A DNA stretch of 28,167 nucleotides from a virus: IMG/VR virus record IMGVR_UViG_3300032236_001168, positions 1 through 28,167 of that record; one strand, given 5' to 3'. Of this stretch, positions 8,390-13,864 are shown in pieces. A program made the position numbers and the translations under genes. Numbering within the stretch: position 1 is the first letter of the stretch; every line of letters starts with the position of its first letter. The notes beneath the pieces are model-generated. The model was not told the DNA's origin. It did no database searches and worked only from the letters and a program-made list of their open reading frames with translations.

Positions 8390-8699
8390 GGTTGATTTGA
8401 ATAGAATTGAATTCTGTGTTGGTATTGTAAAAAATACCGAACATGAATTTAAATTAAAGGTTGGAAGAACCAGAAAACTGTGCGATTTTTCCAACACTTT
8501 GTCATTTCAAAAATATGAACCAATAATGACAAAGTGTCATTATATATCAATGGGTATTTTTGAAAATCAAATTATAGAATGTTTAAGAAAAAATGATTGG
8601 CAAAATTTTGGTATTGCCAATCAACCAGATGATGTGTTATACTATATGAATCACAGATTTATGTACAATGCACCAAAATTACCAATCACGAGGTTATAA
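8370..8699 (+). CDS. Small unknown protein
   Basis: This protein of 109 residues (or 106 from the ATG at 8379) overlaps the receptor gene's 3' end. The ATG at 8370 has a GGTG a few bases upstream; the one at 8379 (MLSEVDLNRIEF) is a reasonable alternative. I see no known domain. There are cysteines in FCVG, KLCDF, TKCHY and ECLRK. There is no signal peptide or membrane helix. The stop overlaps the next start (TAATG). The tight overlap with both neighbours supports a real gene. Confidence 0.6.
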   Translation: MHLMLSEVDLNRIEFCVGIVKNTEHEFKLKVGRTRKLCDFSNTLSFQKYEPIMTKCHYISMGIFENQIIECLRKNDWQNFGIANQPDDVLYYMNHRFMYNAPKLPITRL

Positions 8700-9040
8700 T
8701 GAATTATCCTGAAGTTTCTATCGGTGTTGTACACAATGTATGGACACGACAAATGCACTTTCTTAAAAAAGGTGACCATGAGACACAACATACACACCAA
8801 TTTGACCATTTAACTTTATTGGCCAAAGGTTCATTGGATGTTGTGACCAATGGCAAATCGACCATCTTTACTGCACCACATATGATTTTTATTTCTAAAG
8901 ACCATGAACACTCTATGACCGCATTGGAAGATGATACTGTAGCATATTGTATTCATGCTTTAACTGCTTTTGATGGTAAAAATGAATACATTAAACATGT
9001 TGAAGATATTGTATCTGATGACATGATTCCAAAAAAGTAA
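8699..9040 (+). CDS. Cupin-domain protein
   Basis: This 113-residue single-cupin protein has the first motif around GDHETQHTHQFDHLTLLAKG (residues 25-44, with HTH and a further His in the metal-ligand positions) and a second around ISKDHEHSMTALED (64-77). The spacing fits a small RmlC-like barrel binding one metal ion. Small cupins of this kind are common in T4-like environmental phages, usually with no assigned reaction. It begins at a TAATG overlap and is followed after 3 bases by the nuclease gene. Confidence 0.75.
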   Translation: MNYPEVSIGVVHNVWTRQMHFLKKGDHETQHTHQFDHLTLLAKGSLDVVTNGKSTIFTAPHMIFISKDHEHSMTALEDDTVAYCIHALTAFDGKNEYIKHVEDIVSDDMIPKK

Positions 9041-9043
9041 AAT

Positions 9044-9697
9044 ATGTTTAATTATTGTCCACCGGTAAAACTACCGGACTTGAAGTCACAAACATTTCCT
9101 GATGGTAAGCGTTACTATGTGACACCTGCCGGTTCAAAACTACCTTCCGTTACGACTGTGATTGGTGCTCAAAAGAAAGCATCAATCATGGCTTGGCGTA
9201 AACGTGTTGGTGAAGAAGCCGCCAATAAAATCTCCAAACAAGCATCTTCACGTGGTACTAATGTACATACATTATGTGAACGTTATCTAAACAACGATAA
9301 ATTAGGTGATATCATGCCTGATGCCAAAGAAATGTTTTTGGCTTTGATTCCGTTGTTGGACAAAATTGATAACATACATTACCAAGAACAAGCTTTATGG
9401 TCTGAACATCTTGGTCTTGCTGGTCGTGTTGATTGTATTGCAGAGTTTGATGGTGTGTTGTCTGTGATTGACTTTAAAACATCTAAAAGAATTAAACAAC
9501 GTGATGATATCAAAGATTACTTTTGGCAAGAAACTGCATATGCCTTGATGTACGAAGAATTGGTTGGTACACCTATTCACCAATTAGTTACTATCATGGC
9601 TATTGATAATGAACCACCTGGTTTGTTTATTGAATCAACAGAAGACCACATTGATGGTCTCGTTGCTGCTATTGAATTCTACCGAAAAAATTCTTGA
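9044..9697 (+). CDS. PD-(D/E)XK exonuclease, Cas4/RecB-like
   Basis: This 217-residue protein has the core motifs of a RecB/Cas4-like nuclease: a histidine in GTNVHTLCERYL (residues 71-82), GRVDCIAEFDG (127-137, first metal Asp at 130), VIDFKTSK (141-148, Asp143 and Lys145) and QETAYALMY (162-170, the QxxxY motif). I see no four-cysteine iron-sulfur cluster, so it is not a classic Cas4. T4-like phages commonly encode such single-domain nucleases, likely for DNA processing or host DNA breakdown. Its TGA stop overlaps the -35 box of the tmRNA promoter. Confidence 0.85.
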   Translation: MFNYCPPVKLPDLKSQTFPDGKRYYVTPAGSKLPSVTTVIGAQKKASIMAWRKRVGEEAANKISKQASSRGTNVHTLCERYLNNDKLGDIMPDAKEMFLALIPLLDKIDNIHYQEQALWSEHLGLAGRVDCIAEFDGVLSVIDFKTSKRIKQRDDIKDYFWQETAYALMYEELVGTPIHQLVTIMAIDNEPPGLFIESTEDHIDGLVAAIEFYRKNS

Positions 9698-9722
9698 CAA
9701 ACTAAATAATTTAATGTATAAT
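9694..9722 (+). promoter_or_regulatory. Consensus sigma70 promoter for the tmRNA
   Basis: The -35 box TTGACA at 9694-9699 and the -10 box TATAAT at 9717-9722 are both perfect and are separated by exactly 17 bases. Transcription would start near 9729. The spacer holds a CTAAATAA motif (9702-9709) that resembles a T4-type late promoter box, so the site may serve both early and late. The -35 box overlaps the stop codon of the upstream nuclease gene. Confidence 0.85.
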
Positions 9723-9794
9723 GTGAACTTATGGTTGTATGAAGCAACTTGAAATGTGTTCTGGACGGGGGTGCGAATCCCCCCATCTCCACCA

Positions 9795-9862
9795 TATATA
9801 CACTATTGCATAAAACCAACTCAATCATCCGAGTGCAGGCAAACCAATAGTGTTTATATGAT
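9795..9862 (+). other. Intervening segment of the permuted tmRNA precursor
   Basis: This 68-base segment joins the CCA end of the acceptor piece to the GGGG start of the coding piece and would be removed during maturation. ACACTATTG (9800-9808) pairs perfectly with CAATAGTGT (9845-9853), extending the acceptor stem, and ACTC (9819-9822) pairs with GAGT (9831-9834) within the loop. Such a base-paired insert is what is expected of permuted tmRNA precursors. Confidence 0.8.
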
Positions 9863-9944
9863 GGGGATGCATAGTTTCGACAGGGCAAATAGTACAGAAG
9901 TGGACAACTCATCAGAGAAGATGTAAAAACTAAATCAAGTAAAC

Positions 9945-9977
9945 GCAAACGACTCACAGTTCGCATTGGCAGCCTAA
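9945..9977 (+). other. tmRNA proteolysis-tag reading frame
   Basis: The frame reads GCA AAC GAC TCA CAG TTC and then GCA TTG GCA GCC TAA, giving ANDSQFALAA. The AND start and ALAA end match the classic tags recognised by ClpXP-type proteases. The sequence just before it, AGTAAAC, occupies the place of the ATAGTC-type signal that sets the resume codon in E. coli. Confidence 0.9.
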
Positions 9978-10052
9978 ACGCTGACTAGGGTTTCGGTTGG
10001 TTTCCTCGTAACAGAATAACCAACCAATTCTTATAACAACAAGGAGTTAATT

Positions 10053-10619
10053 TTGAAAAAAACAGTTCTAGCAGTAATTATGACCGCTGCATTTGGTTTG
10101 GTCAAAGCAGAAGGTACTTACGGCAGTCTTACGTATGACCAAAAAGACAAACAATCATCTGACCAAGTTAATCATGTTTATGGTTTGAATCTTGGCCAAA
10201 AATTCAAAGATGGTTGGTCAGCAGAAGTTCGCATGGAAGATGAAATCATTGCTGTTGGTAATGGTACACAAAAGCAAGAAGGTCTTGCACAAATTAAAGT
10301 GAGTAAAGATTTCTCATTTGGTATGGTAACACCATATGTTGCCGCTGCAGTTGGTCAAAAGAGCAAATCAACTAGCGATTTCCCATTTTGGGTTGGTGAA
10401 GTTGGTGCAAAAGTTAAATTAGGTGATTCTTTGACTGCTCGTTATGGATGGCGTGACCGTCAAGCATTTGATTTAGCAAACAGTTATAATACACGTGAAC
10501 ATACAGTTGCATTAGGTTTGAATGTAACTAAACAAGATACAGTTACAGCTGCTTATAAACAAGAGCGTGGTACAAGCAATTACAACACAACTGGTGTTTA
10601 TTACACACGTAGTTTCTAA
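10053..10619 (+). CDS. Small exported outer-membrane beta-barrel protein
   Basis: This 188-residue protein starts at a TTG with a strong AAGGAG site 6 bases upstream; no ATG would preserve the signal peptide. Residues 1-19 (MKKTVLAVIMTAAFGLVKA) form a signal peptide. The mature part has alternating amphipathic strands (TYGSLTYDQ, VYGLNLGQKF, WSAEVRMEDE, GEVGAKVKLG, LTARYGWRDR, HTVALGLNV, TVTAAYKQE) and ends VYYTRSF with the terminal phenylalanine of outer-membrane proteins. This fits an eight-strand barrel of the OmpX/OmpW size class. It is the first gene after the tmRNA with no clear terminator between, so they may share a transcript. It could alter adsorption by other phages or the permeability of the host envelope. 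Confidence 0.78.
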   Translation: MKKTVLAVIMTAAFGLVKAEGTYGSLTYDQKDKQSSDQVNHVYGLNLGQKFKDGWSAEVRMEDEIIAVGNGTQKQEGLAQIKVSKDFSFGMVTPYVAAAVGQKSKSTSDFPFWVGEVGAKVKLGDSLTARYGWRDRQAFDLANSYNTREHTVALGLNVTKQDTVTAAYKQERGTSNYNTTGVYYTRSF

Positions 10620-10623
10620 TTGA

Positions 10624-10631
10624 CTAAATAA
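10624..10631 (+). promoter_or_regulatory. Late-promoter-like CTAAATAA motif
   Basis: This CTAAATAA lies just after the stop of the beta-barrel gene and about 70 bases before the next start. It resembles the T4 late promoter box TATAAATA. The same octamer occurs in the tmRNA and gp32 promoters. A transcript begun from it would open with the hairpin at 10636-10655. Confidence 0.45.
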
Positions 10632-10635
10632 GTAT

Positions 10636-10655
10636 ATGGGTTCGGTGGGACCCAT
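10636..10655 (+). terminator. Hairpin, weak terminator or 5' leader structure
   Basis: ATGGGT (10636-10641) pairs with ACCCAT (10650-10655) around an 8-base loop and is followed by TTTAAAT rather than a long T run. It may be a weak terminator of the beta-barrel gene or a stabilising hairpin at the 5' end of a late transcript starting nearby. Confidence 0.35.
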
Positions 10656-10701
10656 TTAAATAATCCACCAATACACTTACACACAACACAAGGAGAAAAC
10701 T

Positions 10702-10980
10702 ATGTCAAATATGACACCATTTGAAATCCGTCTCGAGCTTTTAAAAATGGCAAGAGATATGTTACAAGATGAATATTATGGAAACCGTGAACGCATTTCC
10801 AACAACTGGAACATGCAATGTGAAACCGCTAAGATTAAAGGTGAAAATCCACCAGAACATCCAGGTTTCCCAGCATTCCCCTCTGAACAAGAAATTATCA
10901 ACAAGGCCCAAACCTTAAACGGTTTTGTGTCTAATATTTCTGCGCCTGAAACCGTTAAGGTCACAAGAACTAAGGCTTGA
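10702..10980 (+). CDS. Small conserved-looking protein of unknown function
   Basis: This 92-residue protein starts at an ATG with an AAGGAG site upstream. The first half is a helix rich in charged residues (TPFEIRLELLKMARDMLQDEYYGNRERISNNW). The middle has a proline-rich turn (GENPPEHPGFPAFPSEQEI), and the C-terminus is basic. I recall similar short proteins in T4-like environmental phages but know of no function. There is no signal peptide or membrane segment. It is followed by a G/C-rich hairpin before the hydrolase gene. Confidence 0.7.
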   Translation: MSNMTPFEIRLELLKMARDMLQDEYYGNRERISNNWNMQCETAKIKGENPPEHPGFPAFPSEQEIINKAQTLNGFVSNISAPETVKVTRTKA

Positions 10981-10986
10981 GGGGTT

Positions 10987-11004
10987 AGGGGGTTTTTACC
11001 CCCT
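10987..11004 (+). other. Intergenic G/C hairpin
   Basis: AGGGGG (10987-10992) pairs with CCCCCT (10999-11004) around a TTTTTA loop. There is no T run after the stem on the + strand, so a rho-independent terminator is not supported. It may be a transcript-processing or stability element between the two genes. Confidence 0.4.
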
Positions 11005-11026
11005 TCAACACACACAAGGAGAACCA

Positions 11027-11515
11027 ATGAGGAAACTCATACCAACAGTATTACTTTCTGTTTTAGCATTCTTACCTATATCATCACAACAACAAACAAT
11101 TTCGTTTGAAACTGCCATATCACAAGACATAGGAAAACAAGTACTATGCATGGCCAAAAATATCTACTATGAAGCTGCAATGGAACCTTATGAGGGTAAA
11201 TTAGCAGTAGCACAAGTTACAATCAATCGTGCAAATAGTTCCCAATTTCCATCCACAATCTGTGACGTAGTATATCAGAAAGTGAACAACACCTATCAAT
11301 TCAGTTGGGTTGGTGAAAAAGTTAGTCAAATAAAAAATAAATATGCATGGGAAGAATCCCTAATGGTCGCCAGAAAGGCCTTGACAGAAACAAGATTACA
11401 TGATACAATCTATAGAACTAAAGCAATGTACTATCACAATACATCAGTTAATCCTGGTTGGAAATTAAAGTATGTTGCGAAGATAGGTAACCATTTATTT
11501 TATACGAGAACTTGA
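11027..11515 (+). CDS. Exported SleB/CwlJ-type cell-wall hydrolase
   Basis: The frame is open from 10925, but the ATG at 11027 has an AAGGAG site and gives a signal peptide (MRKLIPTVLLSVLAFLPISS), so it is taken as the start; the protein has 162 residues. Residues about 38-160 match the SleB/CwlJ (Hydrolase_2) domain: CMAKNIYYEAAMEPYEGKLAV with the presumed catalytic Glu49, QVTINRANSSQFPSTICDVVYQK, QFSWVGEK, and AMYYHNTSVNPGW. These enzymes cleave peptidoglycan glycan strands. Export across the inner membrane suggests a lysis role at the end of infection, with the signal peptide possibly acting as a signal-arrest anchor. No holin is recognised nearby. Confidence 0.85.
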   Translation: MRKLIPTVLLSVLAFLPISSQQQTISFETAISQDIGKQVLCMAKNIYYEAAMEPYEGKLAVAQVTINRANSSQFPSTICDVVYQKVNNTYQFSWVGEKVSQIKNKYAWEESLMVARKALTETRLHDTIYRTKAMYYHNTSVNPGWKLKYVAKIGNHLFYTRT

Positions 11516-11516
11516 A

Positions 11517-11741
11517 ATGCCAACAAAGAATGAGATTAGTGAATTCAGTGAGATGATTGAAAAGAAGTTTACAACTGGTAATGATGTAAATATTATGGAC
11601 ACAATCGTTCACTACTGTGAAACAACCGGCATGGAAATTGATGTGGCTTCTACTCTGATTTCTCCTGCACTTAAGGCCAAAATTAGAGAAGAAGCCGAAA
11701 ACTTAAACATGATGAAAAAGAGTGCCAAACTACCACTATGA
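11517..11741 (+). CDS. gp33: Late-promoter transcription accessory protein, gp33-like
   Basis: This 74-residue protein matches the T4-like gp33 family as found in marine relatives. The region IMDTIVHYCETTGMEIDVASTLISPALKAKIREEAENLNMMKKSAKLPL (residues 26-74) has the conserved acidic helix and the ending that contacts RNA polymerase and the sliding clamp. In T4, gp33 with gp55 and the clamp gp45 activates late promoters. The gene follows the hydrolase after a single base and overlaps the next gene (ATGA). Its presence supports reading the CTAAATAA motifs as late promoters. The family match is from memory of conserved residues. Confidence 0.75.
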   Translation: MPTKNEISEFSEMIEKKFTTGNDVNIMDTIVHYCETTGMEIDVASTLISPALKAKIREEAENLNMMKKSAKLPL

Positions 11742-12358
11742 GTTTTACATTTGAGGAAAGGTCTGGCTTTTCAGCCTATGCTTTATTCAATGCAGTTAAA
11801 TTACATTTTACCTCTGATAGTTATGATTATTTTAAGTATGGCGGTAAAACCAATGTTTCAAGAGACAACTTTGCTCAGCGAAAAGATAAGTATACATTTT
11901 ATCGGTTATCCAGAAATTATAGATTAGATGAGTTGAGAGATTTTTATGTTGCCAATTTTTTGGTTAAATCTGTAAACTGGATTGGTGATATTGCCAATGC
12001 GGAAGGTGAAGAAAACTACAAAAAGTGGCAAAAAAGAAACCAGAGCTTGACATATCAGTTTGAACAAGATATAATGGGTCTACTTAACGCAACACAATCA
12101 CCAAATGAAATGTTGGTGGTTACAGATGGACAATATCCATTGTTGCTGAAAGAGGTGATGCAAGGCACAATCAACATTGAAACGATGGTTATACTGAATG
12201 ACATTATGAATTTCTTTCCAATGTGGTCTAAAAAGATATCTGATACGATTGTCTGGCCAGAATATGAAAAGAAGTGTCTAAGTTACCAACCATTCATCAA
12301 TTATGATAAAAATAAATTTGTAAGTATTTTGAAAGAAAGTATCAAAGATTATGCATAA
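11738..12358 (+). CDS. gp59: Replicative helicase loader, gp59-like
   Basis: This 206-residue protein is close in length to T4 gp59 (217 residues) and shares its landmarks: an N-terminal winged-helix part (FSAYALFNAVKLHFT), a YGGKTNVSRDNFAQRKDKYTFYRLSRNY segment, WIGDIANAEGEENYKKW, FEQDI and a C-terminal helical part with ILNDIMNFF and DTIVW. gp59 binds forked DNA and gp32 and loads the gp41 helicase during recombination-dependent replication. It overlaps gp33 at the start and the nucleotidase at the end, so translation is coupled. Confidence 0.85.
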   Translation: MSFTFEERSGFSAYALFNAVKLHFTSDSYDYFKYGGKTNVSRDNFAQRKDKYTFYRLSRNYRLDELRDFYVANFLVKSVNWIGDIANAEGEENYKKWQKRNQSLTYQFEQDIMGLLNATQSPNEMLVVTDGQYPLLLKEVMQGTINIETMVILNDIMNFFPMWSKKISDTIVWPEYEKKCLSYQPFINYDKNKFVSILKESIKDYA

Positions 12359-12842
12359 ACAATTTATTAAGACCATTTATTTGGATATGGATGGTGTGAT
12401 TGCTGACTTTGAGAAGCGATACAAAGAAATGTTTGAAACAATGCCATCACGTGACGATAAGTCAAACAAATTTAACAGAAATTTTGATAAATTTATTGAA
12501 TCAAAACAATTTGCAACACTTGAGATGATGCCTGATGCGGAACATTTGATTAGTTTTTTAAAAGGTATTGATGTGCCAACCAAAATTCTTTCATCTACTG
12601 CAAGTGAAAAAAGACATGATGCTATTGCACCACAAAAAGAACAATGGCTAAATGAACATGATATTAAATTTGAACGTATCTTTGTACCTGGTAAACAATT
12701 AAAGTACAAATATGCAGATTCCGAATCTCTGATTATTGATGATACTGTAAGTGTTATTGATGATTGGCGTAGAAATGGTGGCCACGCAATTTGGCATAAT
12801 AATGTGCCTGCCACCTTGGCAATGTTGAAACTCTATGTTTGA
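12351..12842 (+). CDS. 5'(3')-deoxyribonucleotidase-like HAD phosphatase
   Basis: This 163-residue HAD-family enzyme has motif I YLDMDGVIADF (nucleophile Asp12, acid/base Asp14), motif II around KILSSTASEKR (residues 78-88) with a serine, and motif IV SLIIDDTVSVIDDW (125-138). This resembles the NT5C-type 5'(3')-deoxyribonucleotidases of T4-like phages, which would dephosphorylate deoxynucleoside monophosphates and help balance precursor pools during replication. Its TGA stop overlaps the -35 box of the gp32 promoter. Confidence 0.85.
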   Translation: MHKQFIKTIYLDMDGVIADFEKRYKEMFETMPSRDDKSNKFNRNFDKFIESKQFATLEMMPDAEHLISFLKGIDVPTKILSSTASEKRHDAIAPQKEQWLNEHDIKFERIFVPGKQLKYKYADSESLIIDDTVSVIDDWRRNGGHAIWHNNVPATLAMLKLYV

Positions 12843-12867
12843 CAACGCCTAAATAAAAGTATATAAT
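12839..12867 (+). promoter_or_regulatory. Consensus sigma70 promoter for gp32
   Basis: TTGACA (12839-12844) and TATAAT (12862-12867) are perfect boxes with a 17-base spacer. The spacer contains CTAAATAA (12849-12856), the same late-type motif seen in the tmRNA promoter. Transcription would begin near 12874, leaving a leader of about 50 bases before gp32. Confidence 0.85.
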
Positions 12868-12925
12868 GCATCATGTGGACAATCCGTTTTAAATTTTATA
12901 TTCCGTTTATACTAGAAAGGTAATT

Positions 12926-13804
12926 ATGGTAGATTTCTCTAAATTGAAAACTGGTTCAGGCAATCTGGACAAGTTGAAAAAATCAATCGAAGCTCTTAAC
13001 GCTTCATCAGGCGATGCCTCTGACAAAGAAAAATTCTGGCGACCAGAAGTTGACAAAGCAGGGAATGGCATGGCAACAATCCGATTCTTACCCGCAGCAC
13101 CAGTAGATGGTGACGATGGTTTGCCTTGGGTTAAAATCTTTGGTCATGGTTTTCAGGGACCAGGTGGTTGGTTAATTGACAACTGTTTGACAACTAAGAA
13201 CCAACAATGTCCAGTTTGTGAACACAACAACAAATTGTGGAACTCTGGCATTGAAGCTAACAAAGATATTGTACGTAAACAAAAACGTAAACTAAACTAT
13301 ATCTGTAACGTGTATATCGTTTCCGATCCTAAGCATCCAGAGAACGAAGGACAAGTTAAATTGTTCAAATTTGGTGCTAAGATTTTTGAGAAGATTACAG
13401 AGGCAATGAATCCTCAGTTTGAAGATGAAACACCAATCAATCCATTTGATTTGTGGAAAGGTGCTAACTTCAAGTTGAAGATTACTAAAGTTGCTGGATA
13501 TCAGAACTATGACAAGTCTGAATTCATGTCTCCATCACCATTGTCAGAAGACGATGCGGAACTTGAAAAGATTTGGAAGTCTGAAAACTCTTTGTCTGAG
13601 TTGGTTGCTGACAAAGAATTCAAATCATATGATGCTTTGAAAGACCGTTTGGAAAAGGTTCTTGGCTTGAATGGTGACGTTCCTGCTGCGAAAACAACAG
13701 TCGAACAATTGAAGGCTGCACCTAAGAAACCAGTTGCAGAACCTGATATTGCAGGTGAAGATGATGATGATATGGCATACTTTGCGAAGTTAGCCGAAGA
13801 ATAA
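12926..13804 (+). CDS. gp32: Single-stranded DNA-binding protein, gp32-like
   Basis: This 292-residue protein aligns by motif with T4 gp32. It has a basic N-terminal segment (FSKLKTGSGNLDKLKKS), an OB-fold core with KFWRPEVDKAGNGMATIRFLP and a zinc site with His74, Cys87, Cys95 and Cys98 (NCLTTKNQQCPVCEHN). An aromatic/basic DNA-binding region (RKQKRKLNYICNVYI) follows, and the C-terminus is acidic (GEDDDDMAYFAKLAEE), the usual docking tail for gp59 and other partners. It coats single-stranded DNA in replication and repair. AAAGG lies upstream of the ATG. The gene has its own strong promoter and a clear terminator. Confidence 0.92.
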   Translation: MVDFSKLKTGSGNLDKLKKSIEALNASSGDASDKEKFWRPEVDKAGNGMATIRFLPAAPVDGDDGLPWVKIFGHGFQGPGGWLIDNCLTTKNQQCPVCEHNNKLWNSGIEANKDIVRKQKRKLNYICNVYIVSDPKHPENEGQVKLFKFGAKIFEKITEAMNPQFEDETPINPFDLWKGANFKLKITKVAGYQNYDKSEFMSPSPLSEDDAELEKIWKSENSLSELVADKEFKSYDALKDRLEKVLGLNGDVPAAKTTVEQLKAAPKKPVAEPDIAGEDDDDMAYFAKLAEE

Positions 13805-13835
13805 ACTAAAGCTCCTTTCTCAGAACTTAGTTTAG

Positions 13836-13859
13836 ACCCCGCCTAGTGCGGGGTTTTTT
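13836..13859 (+). terminator. Rho-independent terminator after gp32
   Basis: ACCCCGC (13836-13842) pairs with GCGGGGT (13848-13854) around a CTAGT loop and is followed by a run of T residues to 13859. It lies between gp32 and the convergent minus-strand gene and acts on the + strand; no T run flanks it for the minus strand. Confidence 0.93.
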
Positions 13860-13864
13860 ATTGC

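Larger units (their letters stand above)
9729..10028 (+). ncRNA. ssrA: Circularly permuted (two-piece) tmRNA
   Basis: The 3' half of a tmRNA comes first. It contains a T-arm (GGGGG 9767-9771, loop TGCGAAT, CCCCC 9779-9783), the acceptor strand CATCTCC (9784-9790) and ACCA (9791-9794). The 5' half follows: acceptor strand GGGGATG (9863-9869) pairs with CATCTCC in seven pairs including one G-U. It is followed by a CATAGTTTCGACAGGG segment typical of tmRNA and a resume/tag frame at 9945-9977 (ANDSQFALAA, stop). A small hairpin CAGC/GCTG (9970-9983) encloses the stop, like helix P5. The segment between the halves (9795-9862) has a 9-bp stem. An 8-bp stem (9995-10002 with 10018-10025) ends the coding piece. 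The RNA would rescue stalled ribosomes and mark proteins for proteolysis. Outer ends are approximate. Confidence 0.93.

Noticed and set aside
9761-9794. Possible stand-alone tRNA with T-arm and CCA
   Set aside because: There is no D-arm or anticodon arm upstream; the acceptor strand pairs with GGGGATG 70 bases downstream, so it is the acceptor half of a permuted tmRNA.
9679-9966. Minus-strand open frame of 95 codons
   Set aside because: It lies antisense to the tmRNA and its promoter, has no ribosome site and no plausible protein composition.
10987-11004. Rho-independent terminator after the 92-residue gene
   Set aside because: The stem is good but no T run follows it on the + strand; the T residues are in the loop.
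10925-11026. Longer N-terminus of the SleB-type hydrolase
   Set aside because: It overlaps the preceding gene and hides a good signal peptide and ribosome site at 11027.
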